Below, piece after piece: positions 1 through 5,626 of a stretch of DNA of 5,626 bases. The stretch spans positions 1-5,626 of the forward strand of contig QOAL01000129.1 of NCBI GenBank assembly GCA_003978135.1. Reading direction: 5' to 3'. The translations under genes and the position numbers were made by a program. Each line of letters begins with the position of its first letter. The first letter of the stretch is position 1. A model generated the notes under the pieces. It searched no databases. It saw only the letters and a list, made by a program, of their open reading frames with translations, and was not told where the DNA came from. This stretch comes from Thermodesulfatator sp. (GTDB lineage Bacteria > Desulfobacterota > Dissulfuribacteria > Dissulfuribacterales > QOAL01).

Positions 1-87
1 ATTTATCAAAAGATTAGATTACATTCATTAACGAATTTCCTCCAACTGCAAGCTTATGATAAGGCCTCGATGAAAAGTGAATACTGA
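1..87 (+). CDS. Possible C-terminal tail of an upstream gene (partial)
   Basis: One forward frame is open from the first base of the window to a TGA at 85-87, giving 28 residues that end in ...QAYDKASMKSEY. It overlaps the GTG start of the TorD-like chaperone gene by 11 nt, the kind of overlap seen at the other junctions of this operon. The chaperone start has only a weak Shine-Dalgarno candidate, so translational coupling to an upstream gene would make sense. The tail is polar, has no membrane segment, and I do not recognise a family. A second forward frame also runs in from the edge but stops at 28-30. With so few codons the open frame could be chance, so this stays a low-confidence call. 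Confidence 0.3.
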   Translation: MYQKIRLHSLTNFLQLQAYDKASMKSEY

Positions 88-628
88 ATTTATCCCCATA
101 TTCCGTCTGTTGGCCACAGGCTTCCTTTATCCAAGATCAGAAAACACGTCCCCGGAATTTTTCAATGCAATCAAGGAGCTTGCCTTGCATGCTGGGGCAG
201 AAACCGGCGGATTTTCCTTTGACCGGGATGAACTTGCTGCAAATTACACGAGGCTTTTCATCAATAGTCCTGGAGGGGTCCCGGCTCCACCATACGCGTC
301 CGTTTATATAGCCGGACAGGGCCTTCTCATGCAGGATGGTCATTCCCAGGCGTATAATTTTTATCAGAGGGCAGGATTAGAGCCTGTGAGCCGGGAGGAG
401 CCGTGTGATTTCCTGGCCATGGAGCTTTTTTTTCTGGCCGAACTATTAGAGAGAGACGATTTTCTTTTACTTTCAGAATTTTTGAACACACACCTGAACA
501 AATGGGTGCCTGTTTTTGTTCAAAAGGTTCAATCTGCCGAGACAGATTCTTTTTATAGCCTCTTGTCATGGTTGACCCTTTTTTATTTAAGAAAATTAAG
601 CGAGGAGGATTTTGATGAAGCGACGTAA
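77..628 (+). CDS. TorD/DmsD-family molybdoenzyme maturation chaperone
   Basis: A cytoplasmic all-helical chaperone of 183 aa, close to the usual length of the TorD/DmsD/NarJ superfamily. Such proteins bind the Tat signal and apo-form of a Mo-bisPGD enzyme, aid cofactor insertion and delay export. Family features seen: an N-terminal FRLLATGFLYP helix (res 9-19), NYTRLFI (57-63), a PPYASVY segment (71-77), and the signature region EEPCDFLAMELFFLAEL (107-123), which matches the family EPxDHLxxEL pattern except that the usual His is Phe112. HLNKWVPVF (139-147) is also typical. The start is GTG at 77. An in-frame TGA at 71-73 rules out anything further upstream, and the only ribosome-site candidate is a weak AAGG at 61-64. 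The gene's end overlaps the catalytic-subunit gene by 14 nt, so that reductase is its evident client. The family is clear; the exact client specificity is inferred from position. Confidence 0.88.
   Translation: MNTEFIPIFRLLATGFLYPRSENTSPEFFNAIKELALHAGAETGGFSFDRDELAANYTRLFINSPGGVPAPPYASVYIAGQGLLMQDGHSQAYNFYQRAGLEPVSREEPCDFLAMELFFLAELLERDDFLLLSEFLNTHLNKWVPVFVQKVQSAETDSFYSLLSWLTLFYLRKLSEEDFDEAT
602..608 (+). promoter_or_regulatory. Strong Shine-Dalgarno deciding the start of the catalytic subunit
   Basis: GAGGAGG lies inside the last codons of the chaperone gene. It sits 6 nt before the ATG at 615 but only 3 nt before the in-frame TTG at 612. The ATG is therefore preferred, and it puts the twin-arginine pair at residues 3-4. 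Confidence 0.8.
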
Positions 629-2930
629 TTTTTTGAAGCTTTCTGCCTCTGCCTGCGCTGCCCTTGCCGCCATTGAACTGCAGGGAAAGGGTTTATTCCG
701 GCCTGTAACAGCATCTGCTGAAAGTGCCAAGGGATTGCCAGGCAGCCTGGGGGCCAAGGATGTCCCCAGTGTTTGTGAGATGTGTTTCTGGCGCTGTCCC
801 ATTGTGGGAAAAATCAAGAACGGCAAACTTGTAAAAATTGAAGGCAACCCGAAAAGTCCTGCCAATGGGGCTACAGTTTGTGCAAGGGGAAACTCTGGTA
901 TTCGTCTTCTTTATGATCCTGACCGTATCAAATATCCCTTAAAACGAACAGGCGCCAGAGGAGAAGGAAAATGGGCTAGGATTTCATGGAACGAGGCCCT
1001 GGACGAGGTTGCTCACAATATCAAAAAGGTTAAGAGCAAGTATGGGCCCCATGCCCTTGCCTATTTCGACCATGGGGCATCGGCAGAATTCATGAGAGGG
1101 ATCTTCAAGGATCTTGGAACAGAAAACTATACAAACGAGCCTGCATTTTTTCAGTGTGTCGGCCCGGCAGCCCTGGCGTTCATAAAGAGCATGGGATATA
1201 TCACCTCTGGCACCAGGCAGTACATTGACATGAAAAACGCCAAGGCCATACTCCTGGTGGCCAGCCATATTGGTGAAAACGTCCATGTCTCCCACGTCAA
1301 GGAATACATGGAGGGGTTAAATAATGGGGCAAAACTGGTAGTGGTGGACCCGAGGTTTTCTGCTCCGGCTGGCAAGGCGCACATATATCTGCCCATAAGG
1401 CCGGGGACTGATACAGCCCTTCTCCTTGCATGGATGAATTTCATAATTGAAAACAACCTGTACGATAAAGAGTTCGTCTCAAAGCATTGTACAGGTTTTG
1501 AAGACGTGAAGCAGGCGGTAAAGAAATACACAATAGAATGGGCCGCGCCTATATGCGACCTGAAGCCTGAAGATATGAAAAAGGCAATTTTGACGCTTGC
1601 AGAGGCACGTCCCCATGTGGCCATTCACCCGGGACGCCACGCTACCTGGTATGGCAGAGGAGATACCAGCAGGCATCAGGCCCTGGGAATAATTGCTGCC
1701 CTCTTCGGGGCAGTAGGCGTTCCAGGGGGGCTCTACTTCCCAACCCCGGTTAAGAAGGGACATGCTGAATGTGCAGAATGCGGAGAGGAACCGGAAACGC
1801 CGGCAAAATCCATCCAGGACGATTACTATCCCTTTGCCTCCATGTTCGGATCTCCCACAAGCAAAATAATCAAGGCCTCCCTGACCGGAGATCCCTATCC
1901 TGTAAAGCTTTGGGGGATTAACGGTGTAAATATTATTCAGACCATACCAAAACCAGAACATACAATGGATGCCATCAAGAATCTGGATTTCATATTTTGC
2001 GAAGAGATTCTGCCTACAGAGACAGCCATGTGGTCTGATATAGTGCTCCCTGGCGCCACATATCTTGAAAGATATGATGCCGTTTATACATACGACCTCC
2101 TGACCCCTTACATCACTGTAAGACAGCCGGTAGTGGATCCGATGTTCGAGTCGAGATCTCCGTACTGGATAGCCAGAGAACTGGCCAAGCGGCTTGGAAT
2201 CTCGTGCTTTCACTGTGAACATGAAAAGGAGATCATTGAAGAGGAACTTAAAGAAGCTGGGCTTACTCTCGAAAGTCTGGATGCCAAGGGAGGACTGGTT
2301 CCGGTCAAGGCAAATCCTTACCGGGACAGAAAGGATCTGAAATTCAATACGCCTTCTGGCAAGATGGAATTGAGTATAGAGGATTTTGAAGACGAGGATC
2401 TGGACCCGGTGCCAAAGTTCATTCCGACCCCTGCGCCTCCCAAGGGTTATGCTCGTCTTATCTACGGCAGGGTGCCTGTTCACACATTTACCCGGACCAT
2501 GAACAATAGCTGGCTTCATAATGAATGGCCGGAAAATCGCCTTTGGCTCAATGACGAGGTGGCTGGGAAAATGGGACTGAAGGATGGTGAAGAAATAAGG
2601 CTGGAAAACCAGGACGGGGCACAATCATGGCCTGTAAAGCTCATGGTTACGCCTGGGATCAGGCCGGATGCAGTCTATCTCCCTCATGGCTATGGAAGCC
2701 GTTCCAAGATGCTTTCGCAGGCATATAAAAAGGGAGCAAGCGACCAGTTCATGGTGACAGAGTACGAAGATGATCCTTTCATGGGCGCCTCAAGTCACAG
2801 GACCAACTTTGTCCGTATCATCAAGGGAAACCAGGTAATGGATATTCCTGATCTTTGTCCTGTGCCACCGCAACTGCCCAGGTTTGAAATTAAAAAAGAT
2901 AATAAAGCTGAAACAGGAGGCAAAAAATGA
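615..2930 (+). CDS. Molybdopterin oxidoreductase catalytic subunit, polysulfide/thiosulfate reductase (PsrA/PhsA) type
   Basis: A 771-aa periplasmic Mo-bisPGD catalytic subunit of the DMSO reductase superfamily, probably reducing a sulfur compound such as polysulfide or thiosulfate. An N-terminal Tat signal begins RRNFLK (res 3-8), followed by an Ala-rich hydrophobic stretch and a likely cut after ASA (about res 35). A [4Fe-4S] motif follows at C54, C57, C61 and C89 (CX2CX3CX27C), with Arg91 just after. The predicted Mo ligand is Cys181 in FFQCVGP, as in the Psr/Phs branch. HPGRHATWYG (338-347) and GVPGG (368-372) also resemble PsrA. The cofactor-binding C-terminal domain covers about 613-735 (GRVPVHTFTRTMNN, then LPHGYGSRS). 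The length is usual for the family. Two extra CxxC pairs, C386/C389 and C531/C534, are not part of the canonical cluster. The gene overlaps its chaperone by 14 nt and shares ATGA with the Fe-S subunit. The family is firm; the substrate is inferred. Arsenate, arsenite or tetrathionate enzymes are less likely alternatives. Confidence 0.93.
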   Translation: MKRRNFLKLSASACAALAAIELQGKGLFRPVTASAESAKGLPGSLGAKDVPSVCEMCFWRCPIVGKIKNGKLVKIEGNPKSPANGATVCARGNSGIRLLYDPDRIKYPLKRTGARGEGKWARISWNEALDEVAHNIKKVKSKYGPHALAYFDHGASAEFMRGIFKDLGTENYTNEPAFFQCVGPAALAFIKSMGYITSGTRQYIDMKNAKAILLVASHIGENVHVSHVKEYMEGLNNGAKLVVVDPRFSAPAGKAHIYLPIRPGTDTALLLAWMNFIIENNLYDKEFVSKHCTGFEDVKQAVKKYTIEWAAPICDLKPEDMKKAILTLAEARPHVAIHPGRHATWYGRGDTSRHQALGIIAALFGAVGVPGGLYFPTPVKKGHAECAECGEEPETPAKSIQDDYYPFASMFGSPTSKIIKASLTGDPYPVKLWGINGVNIIQTIPKPEHTMDAIKNLDFIFCEEILPTETAMWSDIVLPGATYLERYDAVYTYDLLTPYITVRQPVVDPMFESRSPYWIARELAKRLGISCFHCEHEKEIIEEELKEAGLTLESLDAKGGLVPVKANPYRDRKDLKFNTPSGKMELSIEDFEDEDLDPVPKFIPTPAPPKGYARLIYGRVPVHTFTRTMNNSWLHNEWPENRLWLNDEVAGKMGLKDGEEIRLENQDGAQSWPVKLMVTPGIRPDAVYLPHGYGSRSKMLSQAYKKGASDQFMVTEYEDDPFMGASSHRTNFVRIIKGNQVMDIPDLCPVPPQLPRFEIKKDNKAETGGKK

Positions 2931-3667
2931 GCCAGCTTGCCATGGTTATAGATCTGAAACGGTGCGTAGGCTGCCATGCATGTGCACTTGCCTGCAGGGC
3001 TGAATGGGCAATCCCCGTGGGTTACCAGAGGAACTGGGTACACAGGCTTGGACCTGAAAAAACCCCAAAGGGTCTTTCGTACACGTTTTATCCAGGCTTG
3101 TGCAATCATTGCGACGATCCCAAGTGCGTCTCGGTCTGTCCGGTTGACCCTGAGGAACGGGTGTTCAAAGATCCAAAAACCGGCAAAACCAAAAAGATGG
3201 CTATCCATGCCACCTACAAGGACCCCTTCAGCGGAGCTGTTCTTATTGACAAAAGCAGGTGCATAGGGTGTGGTTCCTGCGTCGAGGCCTGTCCTTACGG
3301 GGCAAGATACCTGAACGAAGATCTTGACGAGGCCAAGGCGGATAAATGCACCTTTTGCGTGGAAAGGCTGTCGGCAGGCGAGGAGCCAGCATGTGTCAAG
3401 ACATGCATAACCTCGGCACGGCTTTTCGGAGATCTGTCTGACAAGGGTTCCGAAGTGTACAAGATAGTGGCATCTGGAAAGGCGGTAAGGCTCACCTCAA
3501 AGGAGGTGAACATAGGTCCAAACGTATATTATACAGGTCTTGATAGGGACACGTGGCTCCTGGTAAAGAAATGTGCTCCTCATGAAAGAAAGTGGGAAAA
3601 TGTCAAGGCTCCCACAAGAAGGGATATCCTGATTGCTGCTGTCAGGCGTCTCAAGGCCGCGGTTTAG
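2927..3667 (+). CDS. Four-cluster [4Fe-4S] electron-transfer subunit (PsrB/PhsB/DmsB/NrfC type)
   Basis: The 246-aa beta subunit passes electrons between the catalytic subunit and a membrane or soluble donor. Sixteen Cys fall in four groups that fit four [4Fe-4S] clusters: C13/16/19/23, C59/62/67/71, C112/115/118/122 and C141/144/156/160. The spacings are CX2CX2CX3C, CX2CX4CX3C, CX2CX2CX3C and CX2CX11CX3C, the standard pattern for this family, with no Cys replaced. One further Cys (216) lies near the C-terminus. There is no signal peptide or membrane segment, as expected for a subunit exported by hitchhiking on the Tat signal of its partner. AGGAGG at 2915-2920 is 6 nt before the ATG, and the start overlaps the previous stop as ATGA. 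This is the last gene of the operon here; the next gene is convergent, so no membrane subunit follows it. Confidence 0.93.
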   Translation: MSQLAMVIDLKRCVGCHACALACRAEWAIPVGYQRNWVHRLGPEKTPKGLSYTFYPGLCNHCDDPKCVSVCPVDPEERVFKDPKTGKTKKMAIHATYKDPFSGAVLIDKSRCIGCGSCVEACPYGARYLNEDLDEAKADKCTFCVERLSAGEEPACVKTCITSARLFGDLSDKGSEVYKIVASGKAVRLTSKEVNIGPNVYYTGLDRDTWLLVKKCAPHERKWENVKAPTRRDILIAAVRRLKAAV

Positions 3668-3735
3668 ATTGAAGTCAGTGTGTCTATGGCGAAAATGCTT
3701 TTGTAAAAACACAGCTCAGGTACGCCAATCCCAGG

Positions 3736-5448
3736 TTAACGCCTGAATAACTTTAAAAGCCTGTCAAGGGGCTTGGTATTGATCACATCCTGTGGTTCTA
3801 TCCAGCCCCTTCTTGCTTGGTTGATGCCGTAACGCATAAAGAGGAGACTGTCAGTATTATGTGAATCCGTGGAAATAGCCACCTTAAGACCCATGTCTTT
3901 TGCCAATTTCAGGTTCACGTCATTGAGGTCCAGGCGGGCAGGCTGGGCATTGAGCTCAAGAAAGCATCCATTGTCCTTGGCCCTTTGCATTATTTTTTCC
4001 ATGTCTGCCTGATACCCTTCTCTTTCACCAATGAGTCTGCCGGTGGGATGTGCCAGGATGTTAACATGAGGGTTGTCAAGAGCCCGGAGTATGCGTTCGG
4101 TTTGCTCTGTTCTGGAAAGTTTGAATTTGCTGTGTACGGCAGCTATAACCATATCCAGGGCTGACAGGGCGCTGTCTGGCAGGTCAAGGCTTCCATCTTC
4201 CAGTATATCTACCTCAATTCCTTTCAGAATGGTGATGCCCTCTACCTTTTGGCGAATCCTTTCTATTTCTTCGCACTGTTCCATAAGCCTCTTTTCATCC
4301 AGCCCCTTGGTAATTGCCATCCTTTTGGAATGGTCGGTTATGGCTATGTATGAGTAGCCCAGGGCCTTGGCGGCCTCGGCCATGGCCTCGATGGAATACT
4401 TGCCGTCACTCCACGTGGTATGCATGTGGAGATCTCCCAGAATGTGGCCAGGTTCTATGAGATGAGGAAGCTGGCCTCTTGCCGCAGCCTCTATTTCGCC
4501 CCGGTTTTCCCTGAGTTCTGGTTCTATAAAGGGCAGATTCACAGCCCTGAATACGTCATTTTCTTCCCTGCCGGCTATCCTCTTGTCCTTCCTGAAGATT
4601 CCGTATTCATTTATCTTTAGGCCTTTCTTTTGTGCCATGGCCCTTATGGCTATATTGTGGGCCTTTGATCCGGTAAAATAGTGAAGGGCTGATCCGTAAC
4701 AGTCTGAATCCACTGCCCTGAGATCAACCTGCAGGTCGGATGCAAGGATAACCGTGGACCTGGTCTGCCCCTTGGAAATGATGTTCCTGATTCCTGGAAA
4801 CTTAACGAAGTGTTCAATAACAAGAGATGGCTCCCTGGCTGTAACCAGGATATCAAGGTCTCCAACAGTCTCTTTTTTCCTCCTGAAGCTGCCGGCTACC
4901 TGGAGATTTTCCAGCCCGGGGGCCCTTTCAAGGTGCCGTAGGATATCCGTTACATAGGATTCAGCAAGGGACCATTTGAATCTTCGGCCTTCCTTTTTGG
5001 CCAAGACGACACCTTTCAATATCAGGCCTTCCAGCTTCTTCCCAAAGCCTGGCAGCCTGCTGATTTCTCCCTTGGCAGCCGCCTCTTTCAACTCCTCCAG
5101 ATTGGTGATCCCCAGTTTATCATGAAGTGTTTTTATGCGTTTTGGTCCCAGGCCTTCTACCTTGAGCAGCTCTACCAGGCCTGGCGGAACCTGTCTTTCC
5201 AGTTCCTTTAGTTTTGCCAGGCTTCCTGTCTGAACAATCTCCCTTATCTTGTCTGCCAGGTCCTTGCCAATTCCTGGCAAGGATGTCAGGTCTTCTTCCT
5301 TTTCCACCATTTCCCGCAGGTTTCTGCCAAGGCTTTCAATGGTGCGGGCAGCATTTCTGTATGCACGGACACGGAAGGGATTTTCTCCCATGATTTCCAG
5401 TAGGTCGGCAATCCTATAAAAAGTCTGTGCTATTTGCTGGTTTACCAA
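3736..5448 (-). CDS. polX: Bacterial family X DNA polymerase with PHP exonuclease domain (PolX)
   Basis: A full-length 570-aa repair polymerase thought to fill short gaps in base-excision repair, with a 3'-5' exonuclease/phosphoesterase activity in its PHP domain. The N-terminal region carries helix-hairpin-helix motifs LPGIGKDLADKI (57-68), VEGLGPKRI (97-105) and LPGFGKKLEGLI (132-143). The polymerase palm has GS at 186-187, the metal-binding Asp197 and Asp199 in VGDLDIL, the third Asp242 in VDLRAV, and YFTGS (257-261) for nucleotide binding. The PHP domain has all expected metal ligands: H341, H343, D348, H373, E412, H439, H467, D528 and H530. Both activities thus look intact. The start is TTG at 5448, supported by GAGGT 7 nt upstream; the nearby ATG at 5461 runs straight into TAA. 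The length matches the Bacillus-type PolX. The gene is convergent with the reductase operon and has no evident functional tie to it. Confidence 0.96.
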   Translation of the reverse strand: MVNQQIAQTFYRIADLLEIMGENPFRVRAYRNAARTIESLGRNLREMVEKEEDLTSLPGIGKDLADKIREIVQTGSLAKLKELERQVPPGLVELLKVEGLGPKRIKTLHDKLGITNLEELKEAAAKGEISRLPGFGKKLEGLILKGVVLAKKEGRRFKWSLAESYVTDILRHLERAPGLENLQVAGSFRRKKETVGDLDILVTAREPSLVIEHFVKFPGIRNIISKGQTRSTVILASDLQVDLRAVDSDCYGSALHYFTGSKAHNIAIRAMAQKKGLKINEYGIFRKDKRIAGREENDVFRAVNLPFIEPELRENRGEIEAAARGQLPHLIEPGHILGDLHMHTTWSDGKYSIEAMAEAAKALGYSYIAITDHSKRMAITKGLDEKRLMEQCEEIERIRQKVEGITILKGIEVDILEDGSLDLPDSALSALDMVIAAVHSKFKLSRTEQTERILRALDNPHVNILAHPTGRLIGEREGYQADMEKIMQRAKDNGCFLELNAQPARLDLNDVNLKLAKDMGLKVAISTDSHNTDSLLFMRYGINQARRGWIEPQDVINTKPLDRLLKLFRR

Positions 5449-5454
5449 GTTGTT

Positions 5455-5459
5455 ACCTC
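5455..5459 (-). promoter_or_regulatory. Shine-Dalgarno for polX, supporting a TTG start
   Basis: On the minus strand GAGGT is followed by 7 nt and then TTG (5448-5446). The second codon is GTA and no ATG or GTG lies in frame nearby. The site therefore supports the unusual TTG initiation codon. Confidence 0.7.
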
Positions 5460-5490
5460 ATGATTGTGAGAATTTTTTCCCAAGACAGAG

Positions 5491-5546
5491 GGAAAAGTTT
5501 TTCTTCAGTGGAAAAGGTTTTTCAATTATAATGGAAAAAGTTTTCC
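5491..5546. repeat. Three tandem GGAAAA-n-TTTTCC-like inverted repeats, possible operator array
   Basis: Three near-identical imperfect palindromes lie upstream of polX: GGAAAAGTTTTTC (5491-5503), GGAAAAGGTTTTTC (5510-5523) and GGAAAAAGTTTTCC (5533-5546). The third has perfect 6-bp arms, GGAAAA and TTTTCC, around a 2-nt centre. Their starts are 19 and 23 bp apart, roughly two helical turns, so a dimeric DNA-binding protein could occupy one face. Related partial sites occur nearby: TTTTTTCC at 5473-5480 and GAAATTTTTC at 5586-5595. The second and third copies flank a TATAAT -10-like box, a layout that suits repression. I do not recognise a known operator. The low complexity of the A and T runs means part of the similarity could be chance. 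Confidence 0.5.
5525..5532. promoter_or_regulatory. Palindromic ATTATAAT giving a -10-like TATAAT on both strands
   Basis: ATTATAAT is its own reverse complement and so gives a consensus TATAAT rightward (5527-5532) and leftward (5530-5525). Leftward use would start polX with a leader of about 70 nt; rightward use would serve something beyond the window. Neither direction has a good -35 box: TTCAGT at 5504-5509 (17-nt spacer) is the best rightward candidate, and I see none leftward. Its position between the inverted repeats favours a regulated promoter, but this is a weak prediction. Confidence 0.35.
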
Positions 5547-5626
5547 GTACTCCCTCTTTCGAGTAGTTATGGGCCCGGGTTGTCCGAAATTTTTCATTCT
5601 TATTCTTTTAAATGTAGGCCCAATTT

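Noticed and set aside
612..614. TTG at 612 as the start of the catalytic subunit
   Set aside because: It lies only 3 nt after GAGGAGG, while the ATG at 615 has a normal 6-nt spacing and the same reading frame.
1479..2624. A 381-codon open frame on the minus strand inside the catalytic-subunit gene
   Set aside because: It is fully antisense to a clearly recognisable enzyme, and its translation is rich in Cys, His, Phe and Arg without any domain pattern. It looks like a by-product of codon bias.
2976..3266. A 96-codon forward frame inside the Fe-S subunit gene
   Set aside because: It is out of frame with a gene whose 16 cluster cysteines are all intact, has no supporting ribosome site, and matches no family I know.
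5570..5622. TGGGCC (5570-5575) paired with GGCCCA (5617-5622) as a hairpin
   Set aside because: The 6-bp arms are separated by 41 nt, do not extend on either side, and are not followed by a T run.
5526..5624. Minus-strand open frame entering from the right edge and ending in TAA at 5526-5528
   Set aside because: Thirty-two residues with no family resemblance, ending in the low-complexity repeat region. It cannot be told apart from chance, although it could be the tail of a gene upstream of polX.
5569..5626. Forward open frame starting ATG at 5569 and running off the right edge (19 codons, partly hydrophobic)
   Set aside because: It follows the TATAAT at a sensible distance, but the ribosome site is only GAG, the stretch is too short, and the sequence is not recognisable. 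It may be real, but the window does not support it.
1..5626. CRISPR array, tRNA or rRNA gene, insertion sequence, or defence-type system
   Set aside because: I saw no regular repeat-spacer pattern, no tRNA-like cloverleaf, no transposase or terminal repeats, and no defence-associated domain. The window is almost fully covered by four ordinary metabolic and repair genes.

Overview
The window reads as a bacterial chromosome segment of moderate G+C. The best guess is an anaerobic or facultative, sulfur- or metalloid-respiring bacterium. A Desulfobacterota-like (deltaproteobacterial) source would fit the gene style, but this is inference and nothing in the sequence fixes the taxon.

Left half (1-3667, + strand): a tight operon for a periplasmic molybdenum oxidoreductase of the complex iron-sulfur molybdoenzyme (CISM) class. 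The order is TorD-type maturation chaperone (77-628), Tat-exported Mo-bisPGD catalytic subunit of the polysulfide/thiosulfate reductase type (615-2930), and four-cluster ferredoxin-like electron-transfer subunit (2927-3667). The genes overlap (14 nt, then ATGA) and subunits A and B each have a strong Shine-Dalgarno sequence, so their products are probably made together. The chaperone would hold the catalytic subunit until the Mo cofactor is inserted. The folded A-B dimer would then leave through the Tat pathway on the single twin-arginine signal of A. No NrfD/PsrC-type membrane subunit lies between B and the next gene. The quinol-linked partner must be upstream of the window, elsewhere in the genome, or absent. 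A 28-codon open frame running in from the left edge and overlapping the chaperone start may be the tail of another operon member.

Right half (3736-5448, - strand): a complete bacterial family X DNA polymerase (PolX), convergent with the operon. It has helix-hairpin-helix motifs, a polymerase palm with its three catalytic aspartates, and a C-terminal PHP metallo-phosphoesterase domain with all nine expected metal ligands. It is a DNA-repair gene with no evident functional link to the reductase. The 68-bp gap between the convergent genes shows no convincing terminator.

Right edge (5449-5626): AT-rich intergenic DNA upstream of polX. It carries three closely spaced copies of a GGAAAA-n-TTTTCC-like inverted repeat around a palindromic ATTATAAT that supplies a -10-like TATAAT on both strands. 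This operator-like array is the least explained part of the window. Overall the region is two well-known gene families. The points worth following are the repeat array, two extra CxxC pairs in the catalytic subunit, and the missing membrane anchor.
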